A DNA stretch of 64,000 bases from a virus: positions 213,245-277,244 of the IMG/VR virus record IMGVR_UViG_3300044625_001067. One strand, given 5' to 3'. This document shows, in pieces, positions 41,574 to 49,093 of the stretch. The position numbers and the translations under genes were made by a program. Below the pieces are notes generated by a model. It was not told the origin of the DNA. It did no database searches and worked only from the letters and a program-made list of their open reading frames with translations. Every line of letters starts with the position of its first letter. The stretch's first letter is position 1.

Positions 41574-42513
41574 CGGGGAATTTGAATACCCTGAGTTTTT
41601 CAAAACTTACCAGAAAGCTCGCCTTTCTCTTTGGGGTCCTGAAGAAGCACAATTTGAAAGTGATGTTCGAGATTGGCAAAGTGCAACTCAGAGCGAACGT
41701 GAGATTGTGGGGGGCATTTTGCGTGGTTTCACCATTCTTGAGACACACATTGGGGACTACTGGTCAAAGATTCCGGAGTGGTTTCCTAAACATGAGATTG
41801 CGGCAGTGGCTCGAACCTTTGCTTTCTCTGAAGTTGTTCACGCCGAAGCATATAATCTCTTATCGGACACCCTGGGTCTAGACGAATTTGAGGCTTTCCT
41901 TGGTGACCCCATAGCCCGTCAAAAGATTGGGTACTTTCTAGGAAAGAAAAACATTAAGGAGTCCCTCGCGGTATTCAGTGGCGCTGCCGAGGGTGTCTCG
42001 CTGTTTTCTTCCTTCGCAGTCCTTCTTTCCTTAAATCTCAACGGAAGGTATAGAGGGCTATCGCAAATTATATCATGGTCAATTCAAGACGAGCAACAGC
42101 ACAGCGATACCGGAATACAACTCTTTCGTGAGCTGATTAAGGAAGACCCTTTAACCCTGATTGAAGCAGAAGCGATTTTCCAAGGGTTTGACGCGGTACT
42201 CCGAAATGAGGACGCGTTCCTTAACCAGATCTTTGAAGGACGTACTCTCGACACCATTACTCTGCATGACACGAAGCATTATCTTCGCTGGCGAGCAAAC
42301 GACAGGTTAACTAAGCTAGGAATATCTGTACCTGTGTTCCACGTCGACATGGAGTCTGCGAACAGGATTAAACAGTGGTTCGACCCTATTGCTGCAGGCG
42401 CGACAAGTACAGACGTTTTCGCTCAAGCAAAGTCGGGGGACGCCTACGTTGCAAAACCGACTCAGGACTTTTTGAGAGTTAACTTAAAGGATCTGGTTCT
42501 AGACTTGGTGTAA
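41533..42513 (+). CDS. nrdB: Ribonucleotide reductase class I, small subunit
   Basis: A 326-residue R2 subunit that generates the radical used by NrdA to make deoxynucleotides. Metal ligands in order appear to be E70 (in F-T-I-L-E-T), E100 and H103 (S-E-V-V-H), E153 (A-A-E-G-V-S-L-F), E187 and H190 (D-E-Q-Q-H). Tyr107 lies four residues after H103, as for the radical Tyr in E. coli NrdB. The first ligand is Glu where E. coli has Asp84, which may affect metal choice. nrdA follows 36 nt downstream. Confidence 0.88.
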   Translation: MPSITQYREAYKLNGEFEYPEFFKTYQKARLSLWGPEEAQFESDVRDWQSATQSEREIVGGILRGFTILETHIGDYWSKIPEWFPKHEIAAVARTFAFSEVVHAEAYNLLSDTLGLDEFEAFLGDPIARQKIGYFLGKKNIKESLAVFSGAAEGVSLFSSFAVLLSLNLNGRYRGLSQIISWSIQDEQQHSDTGIQLFRELIKEDPLTLIEAEAIFQGFDAVLRNEDAFLNQIFEGRTLDTITLHDTKHYLRWRANDRLTKLGISVPVFHVDMESANRIKQWFDPIAAGATSTDVFAQAKSGDAYVAKPTQDFLRVNLKDLVLDLV

Positions 42514-42549
42514 TACGCTATAACCACATTCTTAACTCTTGAAATCACT

Positions 42550-45519
42550 ATGAATACAGAACTTACTCACCCACATTGGATGAATGAAGAGGCCCTTCAT
42601 ACTCTCTCTAATGGCTACTTATTAGTAGGTGAGACTCCGAAGGATATGTTTAGCCGTCTCGCAAAAACGGCGTCAAAGATAAACGAAGATCCGACACTAG
42701 ACGAAGACTTGTTCCACTGCCTTTGGTCCGGCTGGATTGGCGCAGCGAGTCCGGTGGCGTCCAATTTCGGTACAAACCGTGGTCAACCTATATCCTGCTT
42801 TTCTGTTCACCCTTCAGACAGCATTTCCTCTATCTACTCACACTTAAAAGAAGTAGCTCAACTGAGCAAAAGTGGGGGAGGAGTGGGCAACTACTTCGGG
42901 GAAATTCGTCCTGCAGGGTCGCCTATAACCGGAGGTGGAAAATCAATTGGCGCTGTACCCTGGATGCAGCAATACGATATTTGTGCGAGAGTCGTGAGCC
43001 AAGGGGGCGTTCGAAGGGGCTCGTTTGCATTTTACCTCCCAATCGACCACCCCGATGTGCCTGAGCTTCTGCGTGCTAAAGATCACACAAAAGGAGACCC
43101 ACGGACCTGGGTAGACTCAAATATAGCACTCACCATATCTGACGAGTGGATAGAGTCTATGATTAAGGGTGATAAACAAAAGCATGAGTTGTTCGCAGAG
43201 GTTTTGAGAACAAGAATGATTTCTGGTACTCCTTACCTGATTTTCATTGACAATGCTAACAACCAGAACCCGGATTGCTACAAAGAAAGGGGACTGACTG
43301 TAAAGACCAGTAATTTATGCTTCACAGCAGACACTCTTGTAGCCGTTGCTGACGGCAGGAATTCGGTTCCAATTGGTGACCTGGTTAACACTTCGTTCCC
43401 TGTGTATTCAGCTCGTCAGCGCAGGTACCGAGGCACAGCCTTAGGGAACCAGTGGGTGACAGAGATTAAGAATGCCATAGCATTTAAGACCGGAACCCGT
43501 GAAGTCATTGAAGTAGAGCTCGAAGACGGGAGCACGTTTAAGTGCACTCCTGACCACCTATTAGCTAAAATGGATTGCTCTTACGTAGAAGCGGAACACT
43601 CGGTCGGAGAAACTCTTGAGCCATTTTCCTCTTTCGTGAATGAATTTGGGCATCGAATGATCAATACCGTGACGAATGGCCATAGTCGTCAAAGTCGACT
43701 CATTTGGACGAATGTTAACGGTCAGCCTCCTAAGGGTTATAACGTTGACCACCTTATTTCGGGGGGCGGGGACAACATAGAAAACCTACAAATTCTCAGA
43801 AAAGAAGCACACCATGAGAAAACTTCAACAGAAAGGAAAGGGTTGGGTAACCCTATTCACAAGGTAGATCCTGGTTTCCACTCTAAATATGCTTCTGCAG
43901 CAGTAACAGGAAAGAAAAATCCCCGCTTTAGCGGAATTGACAATTACAAGTTAATTGAGCTTGGTCAAGAGATTTACAAAGAAACGGGCAGTTTCACCAA
44001 ACAAGATTACCTCACTTTAAGGGAGAGGGGTTACAATGTGCCTTACTCCTTCTCTAACTACCGGTTTGGAGGCTCTTTCAGCGATTATCGCAACTATGTT
44101 TTAGGAGAAGACACGTACGGGGGCGAGTATGAAGTCGGGCCAGAAGCTCCTGTTAATATTCGCAAGGAAGAGAAGGAGCGTACAAAGTCAAAAGTGTCAG
44201 ACATTCGACGAAATGGACTTCGCGTTACTAGCGTCCGAAGTATAGGAATAGAAGATGTTTACGACCTACGCGTTGAAGACAATCACAACTTCTACATCAT
44301 TACAAAAACTGGAGACATTAACTCAGGAGTTCTTGTCCATAACTGTTCGGAAATCTTCCTACACACTGACGAGAACCACTCATTCGTGTGCGTCCTCAGT
44401 AGCTTAAACCTGAGTCGCTACGACGAGTATAAGGATTGGAAGTCTCCTACTTCAGGCCGTACTGTTCCTCAAATCGGGATTCACTTCCTTGAGGCAGTCG
44501 TTAGCGAGTTTATACGCAAAGCCAAAGACAAGGTTGGCATGGGTAGATCCGTTCGTTTCGCAGAGAAGAGCCGTGCTCTTGGCTTGGGAGTCATGGGACT
44601 TCACTCCCTCTATCAACTGCACGGTTTACCTGTGAAGTCACAAGGGGCGCGAGAGTTAAACGTCGAAACAACTCGATGGATGAAGGAAGAAGCGGTTAAG
44701 GCTTCGAAAGAGCTGGCTGAAAGATTTGGAGAACCGGAATGGTGCAAGGGCACCGGAATGCGTCACACGCATTTAATCGCGATCGCACCAACCAAAACAA
44801 ATAGTGTGATTTGCGGGGCAGGAACCGAAGGCATAGAGCCACGAGATCGAAACTACTACGTCGCCAAACAAGCCAAGGGCACTTATGTTCGAAAAAACCA
44901 GTACCTTAAAAAAATCTTCTGCGATCGAGGAGTAGGTCCGGAAGTTTGGGATCAAATTCTAGTGGCCAAGGGGAGTGTTCAGGGTGTTGAATGCTTAACT
45001 GAGCACGAGAAAGAGGTGTTCAGGACTGCACGAGAGGTGGACCAGTTTGAGCTTATCAAGCAGGCTGCAGACCGGCAACCTTACGTGTGTCAGGGTCAAT
45101 CGCTAAATCTGTTTCCAGACCCAAAGTCGGATGCGTCGTATATTACTCGTCTGCACCTTGCTGCATGGAAAATGGGGCTGAAGTCGCTTTATTACCTGAA
45201 GTCAAGCAGCCTTCTTACGAATAAAGAAGTTGTCCCTGCTTTGATTGTGACCCGCGAGGGTTGTCCGTGGTGTGTGAAACTTAAGAACGAGCTGTCTATG
45301 GACGGAGTTCGGTACGAAGAAATTACTAAAGTGGAAGCGGAGGAGAAAGGCTTCTGGAACCCTGAGTGGACAACTGTACCCCAACTGTGGCTTTTCAAGA
45401 AACACATTGGGGGTTACACCGACTACATAGAATACAAACAATCGAATAACACCGAGACGGTCAGCGCCCATGACGATTCAGACGGCGCTTACAACGAATG
45501 CAAAAGCTGCGAGGCTTAA
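42550..45519 (+). CDS. nrdA: Ribonucleotide reductase large subunit with intein and fused glutaredoxin
   Basis: A 989-residue precursor; removal of the intein (residues 257-598) leaves 647. No N-terminal ATP cone is present. Catalytic parts are Cys83 (P-I-S-C-F, like E. coli C225), S-N-L joined to Cys599-S-E601 (thiyl radical C439 and E441), Cys614 (V-C-V-L-S-S-L-N, like C462) and Tyr881-Tyr882 (L-K-S-L-Y-Y). After the core comes a glutaredoxin domain (active site C905-P-W-C908, later T-V-P-Q-L-W-L-F) and the C-terminal redox tail C984-K-S-C987. It makes dNDPs or dNTPs with NrdB. The glutaredoxin between core and tail may reduce its own tail. Confidence 0.88.
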   Translation: MNTELTHPHWMNEEALHTLSNGYLLVGETPKDMFSRLAKTASKINEDPTLDEDLFHCLWSGWIGAASPVASNFGTNRGQPISCFSVHPSDSISSIYSHLKEVAQLSKSGGGVGNYFGEIRPAGSPITGGGKSIGAVPWMQQYDICARVVSQGGVRRGSFAFYLPIDHPDVPELLRAKDHTKGDPRTWVDSNIALTISDEWIESMIKGDKQKHELFAEVLRTRMISGTPYLIFIDNANNQNPDCYKERGLTVKTSNLCFTADTLVAVADGRNSVPIGDLVNTSFPVYSARQRRYRGTALGNQWVTEIKNAIAFKTGTREVIEVELEDGSTFKCTPDHLLAKMDCSYVEAEHSVGETLEPFSSFVNEFGHRMINTVTNGHSRQSRLIWTNVNGQPPKGYNVDHLISGGGDNIENLQILRKEAHHEKTSTERKGLGNPIHKVDPGFHSKYASAAVTGKKNPRFSGIDNYKLIELGQEIYKETGSFTKQDYLTLRERGYNVPYSFSNYRFGGSFSDYRNYVLGEDTYGGEYEVGPEAPVNIRKEEKERTKSKVSDIRRNGLRVTSVRSIGIEDVYDLRVEDNHNFYIITKTGDINSGVLVHNCSEIFLHTDENHSFVCVLSSLNLSRYDEYKDWKSPTSGRTVPQIGIHFLEAVVSEFIRKAKDKVGMGRSVRFAEKSRALGLGVMGLHSLYQLHGLPVKSQGARELNVETTRWMKEEAVKASKELAERFGEPEWCKGTGMRHTHLIAIAPTKTNSVICGAGTEGIEPRDRNYYVAKQAKGTYVRKNQYLKKIFCDRGVGPEVWDQILVAKGSVQGVECLTEHEKEVFRTAREVDQFELIKQAADRQPYVCQGQSLNLFPDPKSDASYITRLHLAAWKMGLKSLYYLKSSSLLTNKEVVPALIVTREGCPWCVKLKNELSMDGVRYEEITKVEAEEKGFWNPEWTTVPQLWLFKKHIGGYTDYIEYKQSNNTETVSAHDDSDGAYNECKSCEA
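43318..44343 (+). mobile_element. Intein with HNH endonuclease inserted in nrdA
   Basis: A 342-residue in-frame intein. It begins with Cys257 (C-F-T-A-D-T-L-V-A-V-A-D-G, block A), has block B with T-P-D-H, and ends with V-Y-D-L-R-V-E-D-N-H-N-F-Y-I (block F) and G-V-L-V-H-N598 (block G), followed by Cys599. The middle contains an HNH-type homing endonuclease (N-V-D-H-L-I, then N-I-E-N-L-Q-I-L and E-A-H-H-E-K). Insertion lies between the Leu and the catalytic Cys of the S-N-L-C motif, so the +1 splicing nucleophile is also the radical-site Cys. Confidence 0.92.
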
Positions 45520-45520
45520 T

Positions 45521-46198
45521 ATGGCAAAAAGACGCTACAGGCGCTACCCTGAGCTCACAAAAGAGCAACAGTGTTTGGTAAGAGACCACAAATGGATCGC
45601 TGGACGACTCGCCTACGGTGCTAAGTGCTCAACGGGCGGGTACACCGGCTCTCTCACAAGAGAGGACCTTGAGTCAATAGCGAATTTCGCACTCTGCGTT
45701 GCTGCTACACGGTATGACCCCGACAAAAAAGTTCAGTTTAGCACCTTTGCTTGGAGAACCGCCAGAGGCTATATCCAGCACGCTTTGCGGGACTACTCTC
45801 GAATGGTGAAAACCCCGCGATGGGTTGCGACGTATAAGACCAAGGTAGACGAGCTACTGAAGCAAAAGAAGACTTACACCGAAATTGCGACAGAGTTGGG
45901 ATTACCTGAATCGAAAGTAATTATGGTTGATATGACAACTCATAACTACCATGTTTCCTACGACTCTAACCCTGAAGATTGGACCACACGAGAGTTTATT
46001 TTTAACGACGACGATGTTAAGCCTTACGTGGCTTCTCCCGAACTCGTAAGGTCCATGAAAGAACTTTCAGAGTCCGAACTCAATACTGTTGTTAAGTATG
46101 CTGAGGAAAAAGACTTGTCGCCTGAAGAGAGAGAGTGGGCCGCAGATAAATTCTACAAATTGCAGGCAATTGCACATGGATTCACCGAGGACATTTAG
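45521..46198 (+). CDS. Sigma-70-like transcription factor 2
   Basis: A 225-residue protein; the ATG at 45521, one base after the nrdA stop with GAGG upstream, is chosen over an in-frame ATG inside nrdA. Region 2-like sequence: E-D-L-E-S-I-A-N-F-A-L-C-V-A-A-T-R-Y-D, K-V-Q-F-S-T-F-A-W-R-T-A-R-G-Y-I-Q-H-A-L-R-D-Y, then P-R-W (start of region 3). A following helix-turn-helix (T-Y-T-E-I-A-T-E-L-G-L-P-E-S-K-V) is region 3-like. The C-terminal part is acidic. With the 38974 gene this makes two sigma-like factors; which one acts like gp55 is unclear. Confidence 0.75.
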   Translation: MAKRRYRRYPELTKEQQCLVRDHKWIAGRLAYGAKCSTGGYTGSLTREDLESIANFALCVAATRYDPDKKVQFSTFAWRTARGYIQHALRDYSRMVKTPRWVATYKTKVDELLKQKKTYTEIATELGLPESKVIMVDMTTHNYHVSYDSNPEDWTTREFIFNDDDVKPYVASPELVRSMKELSESELNTVVKYAEEKDLSPEEREWAADKFYKLQAIAHGFTEDI

Positions 46199-46385
46199 CG
46201 TAACACCGCTTCCCCTGGAGATTGAGTTCCGCGCCCAATCTGTGCGAAAGAGACTCAAGGAGTTGTCTAGGAGTGAGCTTGAAGAGTTCCTGGCTGACTC
46301 CATTTTGCTTCTTTCACGGTTGTCTCACCAGACGCGGCAGCTTCGGGACTTTCTGGAAGAGCTAGAGGTTGATGTCGAAGGGTAA
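46176..46385 (+). CDS. Small helical protein, NblA-like pattern
   Basis: A 69-residue protein overlapping the sigma-like gene end by 23 nt. The text L-P-L-E-I-E-F-R-A-Q-S-V-R-K-R-L-K-E-L-S-R-S-E-L-E-E-F-L, then a second helix with S-H-Q-T, resembles the two-helix pattern of NblA phycobilisome-degradation proteins (L-x-E-Q-x-F, L-S-R-E-Q, E-F-L). NblA occurs in some freshwater cyanophages. The match is by eye and could be chance between short helical proteins. Confidence 0.55.
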   Translation: MDSPRTFSVTPLPLEIEFRAQSVRKRLKELSRSELEEFLADSILLLSRLSHQTRQLRDFLEELEVDVEG

Positions 46386-46389
46386 AAGT
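46380..46389 (+). promoter_or_regulatory. GGGTAAAAGT element
   Basis: Recurring element overlapping the end of the preceding ORF and ending 22 nt before the GTG at 46412. This spacing supports GTG 46412 as the kinase gene start. Confidence 0.55.
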
Positions 46390-46411
46390 GTGTAGGTATA
46401 GATTCTGCACA

Positions 46412-47794
46412 GTGCAAGGTTCCTTCTCATCCGATGCCCTTCAGGCGTACAAAACTCTGATCGCCGAGCAGCACCCTTCGGACTTTTCTGAGGGGGGAAC
46501 GTACGACTTTACACGTTGTGTGAGGAAAGATGGCACTGTGTATGGAACGGCGGGACAGTGTAGGAAGGGTACAGAAGAGGCCAAGGAAAGTGTTTCAAGG
46601 GAGAAAGTAAAGGGTAAAGGGACGAAGAAAACAGTAAAGTCAACGCCACCCGGGAAACCCCTCCCTCCAGAGCTCCATTCGTCAATCTCAAAACTCTCAG
46701 AAAAGCTGTCGGATAAGAAAATGTTGGCTACGCCACAACAAAGAGCGTCTGCGTCAGGGTTAGAACCCGGTGAGGGTAAAAGCGGCGAAGCGAAAGCGAC
46801 GAAGAAAGAGGTTTTGGAAGACATTAAGAGCATTCTTGAAGAGAATCGGGGTCCAAGAGAGGTGAGCAAGAAAGTTAACTCAGCTGGTCTAACCCACGAA
46901 GAAGAAATAGCCGTGATGGTAGACACTGAGCTCGCAAGGGACGGCTATATAAGACAAGGAGACCCGAAGTACGACGGTTGGAGTCGCGCCTTCGATAAAG
47001 AGGCCAAGATACTAGGGTCGGGTATATACGGCACTGCGATTCTAAGTCCGGACGGCGAAGTTGTTAAAAGAGGTCTAATTAGCCGCACAGAGGCTGCTGT
47101 CATGGATAAAGTTGGTAAAGCGGACTTGGGGCCGAGGTTAATAGCTGCGGACATTACCAACAAGCCTTTCTTCCCGACCCGTAAGGTAACGGGGTTAGAC
47201 CTAAGAAACGGTCGTATCGCTATGACTAAAGTTGAGGGGACACCCCTTGGTGAAATCCAAAATAGAGATTCCAGTAGAGCAAATACAGATTCCTATTGGA
47301 AGGCTCGTGCAGATTTACACAGAATGGGTGTTGCCCACAATGATATGCACGAATACAATGTTCTAGTTGATGACAAAGGTAAGGGACGATTCGTTGACAT
47401 GGGATCGGCGCAAGACAACCCGAAAGCAGCCCTCGTGGAGGCACTGGGTGCTTTCCCAGGACCCAAGGGCAAAAGCGCAGACGCTGCCTTTTCAAATTGG
47501 GGTCCAGGCGGAAACCTAATTTCAGACGTAGAAAGAAAGAAAATCACTCCGAAACAAAGAGCAAACTACTTGGCATTTCTCAAAGAGGATGCCCCGCTAG
47601 CCTACAAAGCGTACACAAACAAAGAGAGAGCTATCGAGAAACTCCGAAGTTTTGGGATTGACGGTGAAGACATGACTAAAGTTCTTACCACTAAAACTAG
47701 CACTCGCGACGAGAAGTATAAGGTGGGGCCTTGGGCTAAACTAAGCGACAAGCAAGCGATGGAAGTGATCAACACGCTCTACGAGGGTATCTAA
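46412..47794 (+). CDS. Tagged protein kinase-like effector
   Basis: A 460-residue protein. GTG 46412 is chosen because it gives M-Q-G-S-F-S as in sister genes. Tag: M-Q-G-S-F-S-S-D-A-L-Q-A-Y, D-F-S-E-G at 24-28, then Y-D-F-T-R-C-V-R-K-D-G-T-V-Y-G-T and C-R-K-G-T-E. A low-complexity linker follows. The kinase domain has GSGIYG (202-207), V-V-K with Lys219, catalytic loop H309-N-D311-M-H-x-x-N316, and D329-M-G in place of D-F-G. It is homologous over kinase and C-terminus (L-Y-E-G-I) with the 6406 protein. It may be packaged in the capsid and phosphorylate host targets after injection; this is inference. A small partner gene overlaps the stop. Confidence 0.78.
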   Translation: MQGSFSSDALQAYKTLIAEQHPSDFSEGGTYDFTRCVRKDGTVYGTAGQCRKGTEEAKESVSREKVKGKGTKKTVKSTPPGKPLPPELHSSISKLSEKLSDKKMLATPQQRASASGLEPGEGKSGEAKATKKEVLEDIKSILEENRGPREVSKKVNSAGLTHEEEIAVMVDTELARDGYIRQGDPKYDGWSRAFDKEAKILGSGIYGTAILSPDGEVVKRGLISRTEAAVMDKVGKADLGPRLIAADITNKPFFPTRKVTGLDLRNGRIAMTKVEGTPLGEIQNRDSSRANTDSYWKARADLHRMGVAHNDMHEYNVLVDDKGKGRFVDMGSAQDNPKAALVEALGAFPGPKGKSADAAFSNWGPGGNLISDVERKKITPKQRANYLAFLKEDAPLAYKAYTNKERAIEKLRSFGIDGEDMTKVLTTKTSTRDEKYKVGPWAKLSDKQAMEVINTLYEGI

Positions 47795-47967
47795 TGAAAA
47801 GGACCACAGGAAAAAACGACGCGCAGTACATTGCGCTCATGTCTCGTTACAAGGAAAGACGCGGCGAGCTTGGTGACGGCGCAAATCCGTACCTTGAAGC
47901 TGCGATGAAGCTGCGAGAGAAGGGGGACGTAAGTGAGGATGCGCTCTTAGGTGGGGCTTACCTTTAA
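47794..47967 (+). CDS. Small partner of kinase-like gene (copy 2)
   Basis: A 57-residue ORF with ATG overlapping the kinase stop (TAATG). It is homologous to the 7668-7829 ORF: Q-Y-I-A-L-M-S-R-Y-K-E-R-R-G versus K-Y-L-D-L-M-S-L-Y-K-R-V-R-R, and L-E-A-A-M-K-L-R-E-K-G-D-V-S-E versus L-N-T-A-I-E-L-G-K-R-G-V-S-S-E. Two kinases kept with two partners at 40 kb distance implies a functional pair, such as a kinase and its inhibitor or export chaperone. Confidence 0.65.
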   Translation: MKRTTGKNDAQYIALMSRYKERRGELGDGANPYLEAAMKLREKGDVSEDALLGGAYL

Positions 47968-48027
47968 CCCAAGGGTTGGGCTCCCTGTTCATACGGACAA
48001 GTACTCGTATAACAAAGAGAGTAAGCA

Positions 48028-48037
48028 GGGTAAAACC
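48028..48037 (+). promoter_or_regulatory. GGGTAAAACC element
   Basis: Recurring element ending 22 nt before the ATG at 48060. No Shine-Dalgarno sequence is seen. Confidence 0.5.
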
Positions 48038-48059
48038 TTTTTAGTTCCACTCTTCCTAA

Positions 48060-48377
48060 ATGTCGAAGCTTCCTAACGACCACTCGATGTCGGCCCACAA
48101 GGACGAAGTTGGGCAAGTGATGCACCGGTGGAAGCATCACGACCCGAAACCACTGCACTCTGGCCGGGGAAAGAAAGGGAAAGAAGGTAAGGTTGTTAAG
48201 TCTCAAGACCAGGCTATTGCCATAGCACTTTCAATGGCAGGTAAGTCGAAGGATCATGCAGAGCGGCTAACTTCTATAGGTTATTCCGAAGAGGTTGCTC
48301 AAGAGGTTGCTTCGATGCTTGGCGGTGCCTTGGATTTCGCAACTTGTGGACGTCCCGACGGTTCTTGCCAGGGGTAA
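48060..48377 (+). CDS. Small basic phage protein (DUF6496-like text)
   Basis: A 105-residue protein. The middle contains H-S-G-R-G-K-K-G-K-E-G-K-V-V and K-S-Q-D-Q-A-I-A-I-A-L-S-M-A-G-K-S-K, a pattern seen in many small phage proteins of unknown role. The C-terminus L-D-F-A-T-C-G-R-P-D-G-S-C echoes the Y-D-F-T-R-C-V-R-P-D-G part of the effector tag, but at the other end of the protein. It sits inside the effector island. Confidence 0.65.
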   Translation: MSKLPNDHSMSAHKDEVGQVMHRWKHHDPKPLHSGRGKKGKEGKVVKSQDQAIAIALSMAGKSKDHAERLTSIGYSEEVAQEVASMLGGALDFATCGRPDGSCQG

Positions 48378-48412
48378 GGTTGGACGGCTATTGGCCTTGT
48401 TGAAAGGAAGTG

Positions 48413-48421
48413 GGGTAAAAT
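48413..48421 (+). promoter_or_regulatory. GGGTAAAAT element
   Basis: Recurring element ending 20 nt before the ATG at 48442. The leader between them (ending in a C run) contains no Shine-Dalgarno sequence. Confidence 0.55.
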
Positions 48422-48441
48422 AAGTTTAAAGCAGACCCCCC

Positions 48442-49008
48442 ATGGCAAACGGTTCCTTTTCCTGTGAAGCCCTCTCAGCTTACGAAGCACTTGTTTCTCA
48501 AAGATACCCCCAGAACTTCTCTGAGGGAGAATCGTACGACTACACTCGATGTGTAAAACCTGATGGTAGCGCATATGGGACGGCGGGACAATGCCGCAAG
48601 GGAATAGAGGTGGCCATAACAAAAAGCCATGGGTTCGGCCCAATGACGCCGGAACAACTGGAGCTAGCGAGAGAGGACGCTAAACGAAATATAAGCTGGA
48701 ATAGTGACGCGGACGAGACCTTTAACAAGATTTACGCAAAGGCAGAGTCAGTGAAGCACTTGGGGGCAATTCATAAGGCGGTGATTAAAGCCATAGACAA
48801 CGATGAAACCGATGTGAAAGAGGGCCACGCCTTAGCCATAAAGAAGGCTATGGCAGAAAGGCTTAAACTTGAGGGTAGAAGCGAGGCTGGGACCAAGGAA
48901 GCGAAAGAGCGTGAGGCTATGACCCCGGAAGAGAGAAAGAGAGACTCTTTCCGTAAAAGAGTAGAGTCGGGTATTAAGGGTGGAGTAGTTAGTGGAAGAA
49001 TGCGATGA
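48442..49008 (+). CDS. Tagged effector-family protein, unknown body
   Basis: A 188-residue protein. Tag: N-G-S-F-S-C-E-A-L-S-A-Y-E-A-L-V, N-F-S-E-G, then Y-D-Y-T-R-C-V-K-P-D-G-S-A-Y-G-T-A-G-Q-C-R-K-G. The body is short and helical (PEQLELAREDAKRNISWNSD, K-H-L-G-A-I-H-K-A-V-I-K-A-I-D-N-D-E-T, K-K-A-M-A-E-R-L-K-L) with a basic tail. No catalytic motif is seen. It may be an internal protein whose DNA or protein target is unknown. Confidence 0.72.
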   Translation: MANGSFSCEALSAYEALVSQRYPQNFSEGESYDYTRCVKPDGSAYGTAGQCRKGIEVAITKSHGFGPMTPEQLELAREDAKRNISWNSDADETFNKIYAKAESVKHLGAIHKAVIKAIDNDETDVKEGHALAIKKAMAERLKLEGRSEAGTKEAKEREAMTPEERKRDSFRKRVESGIKGGVVSGRMR

Positions 49009-49088
49009 GTAGAACTCACCGCAAGAGCGGGAGTACCTTGGAGCACGGAACGCTAACCTCCACTCAGATCCAATCGAAAAAGAACTAG
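49005..49088 (+). CDS. Possible 27-residue ORF after the tagged gene
   Basis: A very short ORF whose ATG overlaps the upstream TGA (ATGA), encoding a Ser/Thr/Lys/Gln-rich peptide. Its position copies that of the small partner genes behind the kinase and transferase genes, but there is no homologue in the window to support it. Confidence 0.3.
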   Translation: MSRTHRKSGSTLEHGTLTSTQIQSKKN

Positions 49089-49093
49089 TAAGA

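Noticed and set aside
45470-45520. Upstream in-frame ATG at 45470 for the second sigma-like factor
   Set aside because: It lies inside nrdA; the ATG at 45521 is one base after the nrdA stop and has GAGG at a suitable distance.
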